Assembly (NCBI GenBank): GCA_015179025.1
Contig: WHUX01000013.1
Span: 372,001 to 436,000, forward strand
Length of the DNA stretch: 64,000 nucleotides
Direction of reading: 5' to 3'
Source of the DNA: Terfezia claveryi
Taxonomy: Eukaryota; Ascomycota; Pezizomycetes; Pezizales; Pezizaceae
In this document: positions 1-10,783 of the stretch, piece by piece
Numbering within the stretch: the first letter of the stretch is position 1
How the letters are laid out: every line of letters starts with the position of its first letter
Made by a program: the position numbers and the translations under genes
The notes under the pieces: model-generated
The model's database searches: none
The model's input: only the letters and a program-made list of their open reading frames with translations
Told to the model about the DNA's origin: nothing

Positions 1-1923
1 ATGTACCAACAATCCTTTCAGACTCACCATGATCCCTCCATAACTCATGCCACTGTAAATAACGCAATGTGCCTCGTCCCGACTCTTTCATCATCCTTCC
101 CACCACATGGATTACCGATACAGCAAATATCTGCGCCGGGGAGCATCCCTTCTGCTCTTGTAGGGTATCTCAGTCAAACTTTTCGAGACGACCCATTCTC
201 GTCAGTACGCGGCAGTGCATTCCCACCGAACGACGACGAAGGTGCAATCGGGAATATCAGTATTCAAGGAGTATCCGGTAACATTGGCGCCAGCGGCCTA
301 GGCCTCTCGCAGGCGGGTCTATCAACACAGTATTCTCACTTCCCTCTTGACTTCCCCTACACATTCGACATGAATGGTGCTGCCTTCACTGCTCCTCGTA
401 TGGAGGCACAGCCGTCGACATCAACTTACTTTGATTCGGCCTCTACAAACGCAGATTTGGAATCAGGAGATGAGCTCCTGATATCAGAGATGGACATAAG
501 GCGAGAGATGAACCAGGAACTGCACTCAGAGTTGGCGGGGCTTATCTCTACAAGTCAGCTTACTGTTCGTGACGACCACACAGTCTCTACGTTACCAATT
601 CATCTATCACCCTTCAACAGCAGCGCTGGAGCCTTCGACTTCACCAAACAAACAATCGTAGGTGGTTTTGAGCAGTCTCTCCCGACTGACCTTCACCTGC
701 TTCCCGAACTCACAGACACCGTGGGGACCCCAAGCTCTCCGGCACAGATGAGCAGGCAACCCAGTTGTACTACCAACTCTGCAAATAAATTCAACAATTT
801 TGGAGCGCTTCCTCAGGCTCCAGTACCTATGGATGCCATCACCGCTCCCGAGATGGGAAGAGAGTGGTCCGACCTGTCAAACCCGGCCATTCCCACTTTC
901 ATTGTGGGTTGTGCCCCACCATCTGATGGTCAATATCAACGTAAGCGGTTAAGACAGCCCCCACCGGAGGATATCGATCTGCTTCTGAAAGGAGCGGGAG
1001 TCGCCACAGCTGCTCCAGCTAATTATGGTCAAGATGTCGATGTTCCTGGTACTGGTGCCTTGCACGGACTGGCTTCCCAGCTGTCGTATGATACTAGCAG
1101 GGCCACTACCTTGGAACACTTCGGTCGTGACTTTGGAGGTGAATCGGGAACCGATGAAGGTATATGCACTTACAACCCAGCGAAGTTAAGGAGGGTCGAT
1201 GGGCAAGATGTTTGCGATGCACGAGCACACTCCAAGAGTGTCGAACTTGAAGGCCTCAAATCCTCGCCCAATGTCCCGAGTTTCATTTTGTCTACGACCC
1301 ATCCTTTACCCACCTTTGATCAGGATATGGCTATGAGGAGGGAGCGTGGAGCCCCTCCAAATGTGACACAGCCTTTCACTGGCAATACCCAACCGGTGAT
1401 GACAGCTACCACCACCACCCAAAATGTGACCAGGCCAAGGCCAGTCCAAGAACAAAGTCTCGGCAACCCACGGCCAAGGGCCTCTCTTGGGCCAATCAGC
1501 ATGAATTCCCAGATATCCAGCAGGTCATATGTCCGACGTCCCCACCCCCGAGCCTATTGCGATCAGTGCAATGAAGTCCGTGACGGCTTCCGTGGGGACC
1601 ATGAGCTACGTCGTCACAAGGAGCGAGTGCATGCGGTGAACAAGAAGGTTTGGGTTACCAAAGATATCAGTCCTGAAGGTGACTTTCTCGCTGGTTGCAA
1701 AGCTTGCAAGCGTGGAAAGCATTACTTTGCGGACTACAACGCTGCCGCCCATCTTCGGAGACAACATTTCTGTAAAGAAGGGAGGCGGGGAAGGCTAAGG
1801 AGGGAGCGTGATGAGAAGAGGGAACACAGCGTAGAGAAAATTCAGAGCAAATTAAGGAGGTGGGGTATGGATTGGAGGGAAGGGGCCCCTGCTAGCGTTC
1901 CCGGAGGGGGGGATTCACCATGA
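1..1923 (+). CDS. C2H2 zinc-finger protein, probable nuclear transcription factor
   Basis: This is a 640-residue open frame beginning with ATG at the first base of the window, so the true start could lie further left. Residues 1-500 are Ser/Thr/Pro/Gln-rich and low in order, as in fungal activation regions. The C-terminus holds two zinc-finger-like units. The first has C520, C523, H539 and H544 (C-x2-C-x15-H-x4-H, a longer loop than canonical). The second has C566, C569, H584 and H589 (C-x2-C-x14-H-x4-H). A very basic stretch follows (about residues 590-620, rich in Arg, Lys and Glu), suiting DNA contact or nuclear import. The frame stops at TGA 1921-1923 directly after a run of seven G (1911-1917), while an open frame with similar character starts at 1920. 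I think the protein normally continues and that a one-base slip or a real frameshift breaks it. The DNA target is unknown. Confidence 0.7.
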   Translation: MYQQSFQTHHDPSITHATVNNAMCLVPTLSSSFPPHGLPIQQISAPGSIPSALVGYLSQTFRDDPFSSVRGSAFPPNDDEGAIGNISIQGVSGNIGASGLGLSQAGLSTQYSHFPLDFPYTFDMNGAAFTAPRMEAQPSTSTYFDSASTNADLESGDELLISEMDIRREMNQELHSELAGLISTSQLTVRDDHTVSTLPIHLSPFNSSAGAFDFTKQTIVGGFEQSLPTDLHLLPELTDTVGTPSSPAQMSRQPSCTTNSANKFNNFGALPQAPVPMDAITAPEMGREWSDLSNPAIPTFIVGCAPPSDGQYQRKRLRQPPPEDIDLLLKGAGVATAAPANYGQDVDVPGTGALHGLASQLSYDTSRATTLEHFGRDFGGESGTDEGICTYNPAKLRRVDGQDVCDARAHSKSVELEGLKSSPNVPSFILSTTHPLPTFDQDMAMRRERGAPPNVTQPFTGNTQPVMTATTTTQNVTRPRPVQEQSLGNPRPRASLGPISMNSQISSRSYVRRPHPRAYCDQCNEVRDGFRGDHELRRHKERVHAVNKKVWVTKDISPEGDFLAGCKACKRGKHYFADYNAAAHLRRQHFCKEGRRGRLRRERDEKREHSVEKIQSKLRRWGMDWREGAPASVPGGGDSP

Positions 1924-2381
1924 AATTCCTCAGGCGATGGATGCAGCAGATTGAGATTCCACAACAGGTTGGCAAAGCTAAAGGCACCATTGAGGGCTCA
2001 TTGCCTGATGAAGATGACGAGAACCAAGAAAATGGTGAAGTGAAAGAAAAAGACCTCGAGTCGAAGGGATATCCGGGGAAGGACGACAACAAGGGCGTGT
2101 TCTCTAGGTCTACCGGTCTTGCAGATAACGATAAAAACCGGAGCCCTGCAGGATCGAGTACCAGTTCGAACACTCTGCAACCGGAAACCCAAATCCAACA
2201 TATCCCCTTTCAGCCATTCCCGCTCCGTGAGCAAATTGACGATGTCCCTTCAGCTGACCTACATTCAAATTTTATCCAAAGTCAGATACATCGACAGCTT
2301 CAAGAATTGCTCGAACCAGCCATGGACAAAGTAGACTTAAGTCTTGAGTCTTTCTATCGCCTACAAAACGGCCTTGGATAG
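1920..2381 (+). CDS. Probable C-terminal part of the preceding zinc-finger protein, in a shifted frame
   Basis: This 153-residue frame overlaps the stop of the upstream zinc-finger ORF by four bases (ATGA). It begins MKFLRRWMQQIE, an amphipathic Trp-containing helix, followed by an acidic stretch (about residues 22-50) and a Ser/Gln-rich tail. One extra base in the G run at 1911-1917 would join it to the upstream frame without a break. I tested one intron that could do this (donor GTATGG at 1865, acceptor CAG near 1933); it leads into a frame that stops soon after. The reading is therefore a single gene with a frameshift or a base-calling error. A separate small gene is less likely because no promoter space is left. 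TAG at 2379-2381 ends it. Confidence 0.45.
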   Translation: MKFLRRWMQQIEIPQQVGKAKGTIEGSLPDEDDENQENGEVKEKDLESKGYPGKDDNKGVFSRSTGLADNDKNRSPAGSSTSSNTLQPETQIQHIPFQPFPLREQIDDVPSADLHSNFIQSQIHRQLQELLEPAMDKVDLSLESFYRLQNGLG

Positions 2382-3861
2382 AGTCTGCGATGTGGAAGCG
2401 GCATACGAAGGGTGGAACTTTTGTACTCTTTCTGTCTAATTTCCTTATCTTATGTTGGTGTTGAATGGGGTTTATTCGAGAGAGGGGCTGAGCTGAGGAC
2501 AGTTGAGGATCCAAATATACTTTTCCGGAGAGCCGTGGATATCGAGTAATGATTCTTTTCTGACGGTTTCTCTTTCCTTGTCTTATTTTATTCCTGGCTC
2601 TTTTTCGCGTTGATGGGTATTTTCCTTCATTGTGAAGTTGAAGAGGCAAGGGAGACGGGGGCGTTGAAGGTAAGAAAATTCCAATTTTATGACGCCGAAC
2701 AAGCTAACAAAGGTTATTTCAACTAGGTCCGAATATTATTCTTGCGCTAGCCTTTGACGAATATACAAGCATCCTTACATCAACCAGACAACCTTACATC
2801 ATGCGCAGTTGGAAGACACTGCATGCGTAGACCTGAATCTTTCTCTTTCCTTCGTACCCGCAAGCTCTCTCCATCCACCGTACCCAGCCACTCTGCACGG
2901 CACGTGATTTGCCTTTTCTCTCCGGCTGCTGCTCCCAAGTGCGGCTTTCGATTTTCTTACGGTGATATGGATCCTGAGAACCATCAGGATATCGCCATTG
3001 AAATACTCCCGAAGTCCGTCCGAAAAGATTTTGACTCCAACAAAGTTGGGAGAAATTACACTTGCTTATACATACCTTTCTTGGAAAATCGGGGTTTCCC
3101 TCTAGGGTGTCTGGCGGCCTGCGCTGCCAGCACAGAGGCCAACAGATCACTTTCGCCATATGTCGAAATAATTCATTAACTTGCCATGGACACTATATCT
3201 ACCTTTCATAACGGCCGCAGTCTATTTTACTCCAATCTTATGGTATATACAGGGTATTCGCATATGATCGTCAGGCGTCATATTCCTTATGAGGATTGAC
3301 ATTCAGAATTTCTCATTAACATCTCAATCTAACTTGAATAGAATAGTGCCAGTGCCAACCAGGTGTACCGTTGCTGGGCCAACATTTGGTTGTTATCCTA
3401 GATCCGAACAGGATTCAGTGGACTTAACCAGTTTAATATGAAGTACCCAAATGTATATAAATATTCTTTACGAGAGGCAGAGCTCGCTAGACTAATAAAT
3501 ATGCCAAATATGAATTTGAAGTCCAGTGGTAGCCGAGTTCTGACAGTAATACATACAGCATATTACCAGTATTCCCGTAGACAATACTCGAGAGTGGAAC
3601 GTGGGTTTTCGCCTTGCTTTGATCCTACATACGAGTCATGGTACCCGCACGAGGATTGCGCTTGCATCACTTTTGTTTGATACAGTACAGAGTATATAGA
3701 TACATTGAAAATCACAAGACCTTGACCACTTGCTCCAAGACTCCCCAAGAAAGCCAAAATAGGATCCCAGCCAACGACTGAAGATACCTATTGCTCTTTA
3801 CCCCGTCCCAACACAGTCTTGCTACTTGAAATTCCTTCCAGAGCTCTTAGAATTTAACAAC
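2382..3861. other. Intergenic, no supported gene
   Basis: The span between the zinc-finger gene and the lyase 3' end holds only short overlapping ORFs on both strands, starting at non-ATG codons and without recognisable domains. The one structure I can defend is a micro-insertion at 2773-2800, listed separately. Confidence 0.6.
2773..2800 (-). mobile_element. Micro-insertion with 9-bp target duplication
   Basis: CCTTACATC occurs twice (2773-2781 and 2792-2800) around a 10-bp insert AACCAGACAA. The insert is the reverse complement of the family tip TAGTCTGGTT with one mismatch. It belongs to the window-wide family described under findings. Confidence 0.6.
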
Positions 3862-5616
3862 CTAATAGAACTCTATGGCATCATAGATAAAGTTGGGGTT
3901 GAGGAAGCCTGTATTACTGATCCCGCTGACACAGCTGATCTTAATGGTATTCACACCGGTCACCAATGCAGAGCTGGGAATGGAGAATGTATACACTTCG
4001 CCATGCCCTCTGTAGGATCCCCTAGTAAAGCCTCGGGAGTCGATCTTAACTGGGGCATCTGGGACAGGCGGTCTATAGCTGTTCACCATCACCGAGGGAC
4101 GACCTCCGGCGAAGGATAGAGTGGTAAAAATCCTCAATGTACGAGCAGTAGTGTAGTTGGAAAGAGGAAAAATGATTATGGTTGGATCGTTGACACTTTT
4201 GATCTGTGCCATCGGGAAATCCGCGGCTGTCGTCGAGCCCCATGTAAAAGTCACCGGAGCCCAAGAAGACATGCGGGAGTCACTTGGGTGCATATAAAGC
4301 TGCTTCGCTGCATTCTTGAAGCCTGTTGGTCGTCCATCAGCAATACCGATTCGGAAAACCACGGACGATGGCACGCTTTCGGCAGAAGCGATGTTGCAGG
4401 AAGTAGTTGCGCCTGCGGAGACAGTAACTCCAGTGACAGTTTGAACCTTGAGCTCTCCTTTATAAAGTACCATAGTGTATGTTCCAGGTTTCATTGCTGG
4501 TGAAGTGAACGATCCAGTGGATTTGATCCAGTATTGTGCAGCATTGTTATACCAGTGGACAACACCATCAGATGAAACACCAGAGACAGTGCCGGAGACA
4601 TATCCTCTATCAGACTTTGGAACAAACCCAGTTATACCTAGTTGAGAGAAAAAGGAGAAATCAAGGCTGGAGGAAGCCGTTCCTCCGCTAGTGAAAACCA
4701 TGCCGTAGGGTCCATGAAGTCCCATGCGGTAAGCCTCAGTCTGAACGTGACCCGAGTTCATGTAGAAGTAGAGCTCCTGTTGTGAACTCCCTTGATTGTC
4801 GATATCACGAAAGAATCTAGGGGGGACCTATCAGCACAGTGCGAGATATCAATCAGTTCGAAACTTACGGTCCACCAGAAGAGCTCTCATAACTGGTATC
4901 CGGGATGACCATGCAAACTCCGATGCCGCTTCCATAGACACAATGCACCTGGTCATCAATGAAATGTTTACTGGAATAAAATTTGCTCCGGGTTTGGCCG
5001 TTGACGAGGTACACATCAGACCCTTCGACCGCAGATCCACCATGAATCTCTGAGGCCGCCACGCCATTTGGAACAGCTGATTTGTTTAGCCGAGCTATGA
5101 GATCGTCAGTTCAAAAACATTCGGACATATTTGATTTCTGTCAGATGCATACCAATGAAGCGCAATTCGCCGACGTGTGGTTCAGCTGTGATATAGGTCG
5201 CCATGTAAATGATGGGATCACCCGACTGCGCTCAATCTCAATTAGCTCAGGCCGCATACCAAATATAAATGAATCGCTTGTTCTAAATCGAATTCATAAC
5301 ATGCCTTAGCAATATAATAGTGTGTTAGAGTTGGAGTCGTAACCGTGATTTTGATATACTTGCTGTTGATGGTGCTAGCGGCAACTTTGTTGCTTCCCAA
5401 TCCAGAACCAATATGCGACATTTTGGAAGGGTCTTGACATTGGGTTCCATTATTATACAAGAGGGACACGATATCTCCAGTAGACTTGGACACAGAGAAA
5501 ACCAGACCACCGTTTGTATCAACCACGTAATTTCTTCCATTGTCGGTAACACCGAATGCCGCGTATGCCGTCGAGGCGAGTGAGAGAAGACATGCGAATG
5601 TGGAAAGGAGTTTCAT
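3862..5616 (-). CDS. Secreted rhamnogalacturonate lyase, PL4 family
   Basis: Four exons, read on the minus strand: 5616-5305, 5225-5153, 5094-4869 and 4816-3862, giving 521 residues, close to the ~527 of Aspergillus enzymes. The product cleaves the rhamnose-galacturonate backbone of rhamnogalacturonan I by beta-elimination outside the cell. Residues 1-19 ([19 protein letters not shown]) are a signal peptide. The N-terminal catalytic beta-sandwich contains [15 protein letters not shown] and SKFYSS. K166 and H227 (in NSGHVQTE) sit where the family's catalytic Lys and His lie after removal of the signal peptide. An FnIII-like middle and a CBM-like C-terminus (ending [10 protein letters not shown]) follow. 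Introns 2 and 3 (58 and 52 bp) are GT-AG. Intron 1 (5226-5304) appears to use a GC donor (AAG|GCATGT); a GT four bases on would add three residues. All four exons join in frame, so the gene looks intact. Confidence 0.92.
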
Positions 5617-5691
5617 GATGAATACGCTCGCTGCTGAGTAGCAAAGATGCTAACAAAGACTGAGAAACGGTTATATGGTCTCAGCCTGCAT

Positions 5692-5698
5692 CTTTATA
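5692..5698 (-). promoter_or_regulatory. TATA box of the rhamnogalacturonate lyase gene
   Basis: On the minus strand the sequence reads TATAAAG about 76-82 bases before the ATG at 5616. That is a normal distance for a fungal TATA element plus a short 5' leader. No experimental support. Confidence 0.45.
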
Positions 5699-5865
5699 GC
5701 CTTAGAAGCATAGGAAGCTATTTTCTATGCATTTAGAAAAGACGCCAACAGGACCCCACTTCCACTATTTGATGAAACACGCCAATAAGCAGAGGTTCGA
5801 CCTGTGGTGGACTTATGGGTCGGCTCAGAGATACCGATATTTCTTAACTGGAGCCCTGTCTTGTA

Positions 5866-6737
5866 CAGGCAAACCTGGCTAAGTGAACCTTGACATAGCG
5901 AAAACCCGACTGTACGTAAGGGGTTTTGTCAAACTGTTCCTGACGCAGGTAAAGTATCCTGGCTATAGTGAAACTAATCGATATAACGAAAGTGAGGGGA
6001 ATGCCGCGCCAAATAAATTAAATCATAGCGAAACTGTATTGGTTATAGTGAAACTAGTGAACTAATAAGTACGAGATAGAGCATGGTTGAGGGAGAGTAG
6101 CGAAGTGACTGAAATAATGTCTGAGTTCTTCAAGGAAGTTGATTGCAATAGTACCCGAGATAATTGGAGGAGGTGGTCTGGTAATATGTATAGAGATTCA
6201 AGGTCGTTATTTAAACCAGCTTGAAAAGTAAGTCCGGCATACATACGTTCCTTCACATGTACTGACATCTCAATTGTATGAGGATCAACCGAGATTGTTG
6301 TCAAGTCTTCATCATGTCAAGGTAGTCATTAGTGACTTGCTCAATATCGCAGTTGCATCAGAGTTGAGAAGACTGGCAACTGATATTTGAGTGGCATTCC
6401 CAAGATCATCTAAGAACAGAACATAGTATCCGATCCATCTGAGGACTTTGCCAATAATAAAAACTGTACTTGCAGAAGTCCTCCATGTCATCTCTCCAGG
6501 CCGCTGTCCTTAAACTTGTCGAGCTTGACATATCTGCCATTTTTCTCAGGCAAGTACGCCCATAATCGGCGGTGAGGAGGCATGTTGTAATAGTATCGAG
6601 CTGAACGCAAATTGACAACATCCTATCTTTCTTCGTACTTCTCCCTTTAACCTAGGGGACGTGACAGCTTGCTTAGGTCGGATCGTTATAGCCAGGTTTG
6701 TCTTAGCCAGGTTTATCATAACCAGGTTTGTCCCAGA
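5866..6737. mobile_element. Possible TIR element with AACCTGGCTA ends
   Basis: The left side carries ACAGGCAAACCTGGCTAAG and several TATAGYGAAACT words (5896-6056). The right side (6686-6737) carries the reverse form, TAGCCAGGTTTGTC, repeated three to four times. The opposing orientation suggests terminal inverted repeats with subterminal repeats, in the style of Tc1/mariner-type MITEs. The exact ends are not clear. Confidence 0.3.
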
Positions 6738-6986
6738 TCAGATTTGGGGTCCAGATCCGTGATGCGCCTCAGGACCCCACAACTAAAGCCAGGTACCGGA
6801 GAAACATCCCCATTTCTCCCCAGATCCCTAGTTCAGTTTTGCGGGGGAACTCACCCGCAGTTCATAACTATATTACAGCGGCATAATTCTCTTTGAATAT
6901 ACAAACACTGATTATAACGTGAATTCTTTCCCCTTGATCCCTCTGTAAATTGAGATCATCACGCTCTGTCGCACCAATACTCATAT

Positions 6987-7030
6987 GTAAACCCGAATTT
7001 CATAAACCCGAATCTCATAAACCCGAATTC
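6987..7030. repeat. 15-bp tandem repeat, three units
   Basis: The word ATAAACCCGAATYT occurs three times head to tail (the first unit begins with GTAA). Confidence 0.6.
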
Positions 7031-8624
7031 CAGTTGCAAGCTCTGACACTACCATTTTTTTGGTGGGGAAGCGACATATAAGGGGAAGTGACATGCATGG
7101 ATATCCCTGTTCATATTATTTGAATCGTCGGGTCTAGATCTATACACTCCAACACCCTAACGTGGATACTATCCACTCAACAACATGAATGCATGATCAG
7201 GGTCTGATGTAGGCAATGCCTGATTACCGCCAGGGACAACCCCCATGAGTCATATTGCACGCAAATATGGTGTTCACCCAGTAACATTATGACGTAGGAT
7301 TAACAGAACACAGGTTTCTTGGAGGGCAGCATATCGAGACCAGCAGCTGTTTACTGCAAGAGAGGAGGGTGCCATTGTTGAGTACTGTTAGCTGGTGGCG
7401 GGTGGCAGATTGAGGATTCCGCTTGCGCGGGATTTGCTACAGCGGATACCGTAGCACGTGCGCACAGGATGTACTCAAAGGGCGCAACAACAACAAAATA
7501 GAAAATAAGCCCGTAGGACATGAAATAGGTACTAGTCAAAACACATCGAGCATCATACTACCAACCACTGAACTACCGATCCGCAAGAAGGGAGGAGTGC
7601 CAGGGAAGGTACCAACCAGGCTATCAGGGAAGGAGGTGCTAGAGGGGGGGGGGTCCCAAAGGTACCAGTAAATGTAAGGGCAAAAGGTTTTTCTCCAGCA
7701 GTGGCATCAATACAATCGACCTGGCGTGGTATGGATGGCCATTCTTCACATATTCACTACTGAGTGGTACAATTTGCCCTTAACCATAATATCCAATGAG
7801 ATGTCTACCGCAACATAGCACACATCTCCTACAGCCCCTTGATGTAGGCTGTTTCGGCATTATGCAGAGGGCTTATCAGCGCCACCTCCGAATGGAGTTT
7901 GCAACTAACCCAAACTGTATAAAGAATAAAGACGATATACTGGCCTATTAACTTTATTAAGACAAGAAGTCTTCACTTATTGAGAAGAGATCGGCCACTC
8001 TCCTGCAGCTAGCTTCGAAGTGGTAAAACTATCAATCCAGCTACTAGTAGGGCATATGTGGGTAACGGTAGAGTGTTAAATCAGAAGATTAAAGAAGAGC
8101 AAGCGGCTGCCGTAAAAAGAGGCAGTGCATGATGCAGAATATAAGGTGGCAAGTGATGATCTAAGCCGAAAGTTGTAGGGGGAGAAAAGGTGGCTAGTAG
8201 AAGGTTGGGGGGGGGAGGGGGGAAGTGGGGTTGTTAGTGGGAATTGTACTGGTAATGGGGTGATAGCAGGGTGGCTGGTAGTGGAGATGATATATGGAGG
8301 GCGGATAAGTAGTAAACATCGATCTAGAGGTCTGCAATGACTTGATATTATATAATTGAACTCCTACCATTGAATAAAGGTTAATACACTTGTCATTTTG
8401 CACATGCTCATAGATACTTAGGGCCTTGACTGATCTTTAGATATCTCTCTGGGTAAATTCTAGGCAGAATGTGTGGATTTAATACAAGAGGGGGTATTAA
8501 ATGTATTTTTGATTTAAGCACTACATACTCTGTACTAGTATACCGTTTTGGGGGGCATTTGCTGAGTATGCACATATTGTAGAGCAGGTTCGATATAGTT
8601 AGTTTACCTCTTGAGCATGTATAT

Positions 8625-8773
8625 ACCGTTGCGGGATCCAGTCCATACCGGTTAGCCTCGTACCCAGGTTAATATATTCAAATTTGTAGCGTTCGTGACG
8701 TCGCAAATCCCAAGAGACAACAGACTGGTTACTACGAGGCTACATACCGGTATGGACTGGATCCCGGAACGGA
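8625..8773. repeat. Inverted repeat with about 38-bp arms
   Basis: Left arm 8625-8662 and right arm 8733-8773 are reverse complements apart from a few bases. Both carry GGGATCCAGTCCATACCGG and GCCTCGTA. The 70-bp centre is unrelated. The words TATGGACYGG and ATCCCGGAACGGA also occur in the repeats at 9596 and 28545, so this is likely one branch of the same family. Confidence 0.6.
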
Positions 8774-9445
8774 ACAGGCCGCTACGGGATTAAATTGTTC
8801 CATGCCACAGATGGCGACCACAACACCACAGCGGCCACAGCGACGTTAAATAAGACTAGGTTATTTTGTAGCAGAAACATATGGTCATAGAACATCGGAG
8901 ATAGCATAGGCGACCTATCCAAAAAAATACTCAATAGAGGTAAACCCGAAATGAAGGTTATTTTGTAGTAGAAATATTAGGTCCAAGAACACAAAAATGT
9001 AGCGCACGCAAGTAGCTTTTGAGATCGGGGAAAGCCGTAGTTCCCTTATGTAGATAACATGGAATAAAACAATGTCAATAACAGTCACACAATCCCTATC
9101 CACACACGCATGAAGAACCTAACCCTTATACCCTAGGGAACCCGATCCACATAACCTGTAGACCATTTGCCTAAATATCTGACCCTTAGGCTTGGTATGT
9201 GGGCTGCGGAGTTATTTTTCCAACAATAATAGCTTAAAACATCACGATACCATCACCCCTTTGCCTAGAGAATTGGAGTGGCTTCCTTCTAGTATTGGAC
9301 CAGCCTACCTTGAGTCCCTTCCATTGGCATGGCAAAGCCAAAAACCGAAGTCGTTACATGAGGTTGCACTTCTTGCCTCTGCTGGATCTTTGGTTGGCTG
9401 CAACCTATGTGCTGACCGTACTGCTTACTGCCATACTGGGTCAGT

Positions 9446-9477
9446 GCAGCACCGTGCCAACCAGACTAGGCAGCACC
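9446..9477 (-). mobile_element. Micro-insertion with 8-bp target duplication
   Basis: GCAGCACC (9446-9453 and 9470-9477) brackets GTGCCAACCAGACTAG, the reverse complement of the family tip TAGTCTGGTTGGCAC plus one base. Confidence 0.6.
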
Positions 9478-9484
9478 CACGTAC

Positions 9485-9528
9485 GAATTCAGTTAGTCTG
9501 GTTGGCACAAGCCCCTCGAGAATTCGGT
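9485..9528 (+). mobile_element. Micro-insertion, 26 bp, with imperfect 9-bp target duplication
   Basis: GAATTCAGT (9485-9493) and GAATTCGGT (9520-9528) bracket 26 bp starting TAGTCTGGTTGGCACAAGCC. A further tip, AGTCTGGTTGGCATG, abuts the right repeat at 9529, so at least two events happened here. Confidence 0.6.
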
Positions 9529-9595
9529 AGTCTGGTTGGCATGTAAGCGCTGGCAGGGCACTAGGGGGGGTAGGGGATTGAGCAAGAGAGCTTTT

Positions 9596-9765
9596 CTTTT
9601 GTATATATCTTATGTATAAAAAAATAGACTCGATTTCCTCTTAACCTGTCATAATACATATGTGATATATATGCCATCCCGGAATGGCCCGGACAATCTC
9701 GCAACTGCCCGGTATGGACCGGGCAATCCCGGAAATGCCGGTCCCCCGGAACGGACCAGTACATA
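9596..9765. repeat. Dispersed repeat with GGACCGGGCAATCCCGG core, copy 1
   Basis: This shares with 28545-28705 the words TGTATAAAAWAWAATAGACTCG, GGACCGGGCAATCCCGG and CGGAACGGACCAG in the same order. The GC-rich half can fold because CCCGG and CCGGG alternate. It has no coding capacity and is probably a non-autonomous element or a solo end. Confidence 0.55.
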
Positions 9766-9953
9766 GGTATATCTTCATCGCATTTATCTTGGGAGAGTGC
9801 AAAATATGTAGGTCGCTTCCCCGCCACCTGTCGCTTCCCGTCCAATAATAAATTAATAATACTAGTATGAGTACGGTATGAATTGCAGTAGCGGTGTTGA
9901 ATTTTCCCGATTGTGAGTGTGCGTGAAATCCGAGGGTGAAGAATATAGTGCTA

Positions 9954-10783
9954 CAGATGACTCTCGTCACCAAGCATACCCTCGGGAAATATGCTTGTAA
10001 CCCATATATGTCTATATCTAGAGAAATTTGTAACTATGAAATAAAGTTAGCGCGCTGCAGCTCGACAGAAGGAATACTAGACATGTATACAAACACAGAG
10101 GAGGGAGAGGAGGCTCCGGAAAGCATTGGAAGGAGTCTTTATAGAAGCCATAGAAAATGCAGCGAGTTGTGTTGTGTATGTTGTGAGACTCAGAGGTTAT
10201 TTCTTATCGATGAGCTGTTGGAGAGTGTAACCGCTAGGACAAAACGTGATCACTGGGTGGTTTGCCCAAACACCGATAGTATATCGTACGCTCACACTTC
10301 CCCCCAAACCGCACACAGGGATCAAATCAACAATTACTGCTCTTGGTAAACACCTCAGGGCTAATAAACTTTCACAACAAACTGCAGCTGGGGTTCATAT
10401 TACTGTAAATATCCATAATACCCTTCCTTTTGTCCCAGCGCTCTCTCAGGGAATCGAACTTGTGCTCCATGCGCACCGGGCTCGTAACCTAGAAGGTCTG
10501 AAGTATGAAAATCCTATCGATATTCTATGATGTAGAAGAGAAGAAGAGGTCACGGTGGATCCGAAGGTTTTAACCTTACGGATCCACTAGGTCAACTATC
10601 TAATGACCAGATCGAGTAAGTTGGACATGTCTTTCTATTTGCAGTTTACCGGTAGCTCTTCTCTTTTTACAAGCATATGTGTGGTGGGTGACTAAGCAGA
10701 AAACGTAATAACATTCTTAATCATAATATGCTTATTTTACTATGTGGGACCTGCGGAAGTATGCTGGTAACGAGAGATATCTG
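9954..10783. mobile_element. Pogo-like non-autonomous element, copy 1 (830 bp)
   Basis: TA dinucleotides flank both ends (9952-9953 and 10784-10785), as for Tc1/mariner/pogo insertions. The left end CAGATGACTCTCGTCACCAA and the right end, read in reverse, CAGATATCTCTCGTTACC form terminal inverted repeats. Subterminal words ATATGCTTGTAAC and TTTCTTATCGAT recur in the copies at 13704, 40225 and 46491. No intact transposase is present. Confidence 0.6.

Larger units (their letters stand above)
5700..9445. other. Intergenic, repeats only
   Basis: No ORF here has a recognisable domain or plausible splice structure. The span contains short tandem and inverted repeats (separate entries), a G-rich tract near 8205-8230 and otherwise AT-rich unique sequence. 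Confidence 0.55.

Noticed and set aside
2754..3179. 141-residue ORF and an antisense 121-residue ORF
   Set aside because: The start codon is TTG, the two strands are equally open, and neither has domain features.
10439..10510. tRNA-like sequence on the minus strand within pogo-like copy 1 (TTCGATTCCC B-box-like, GTTACGAGCCCGGTGCGC)
   Set aside because: The T stem and acceptor stem do not pair, so no cloverleaf forms; at best a decayed tRNA relic.
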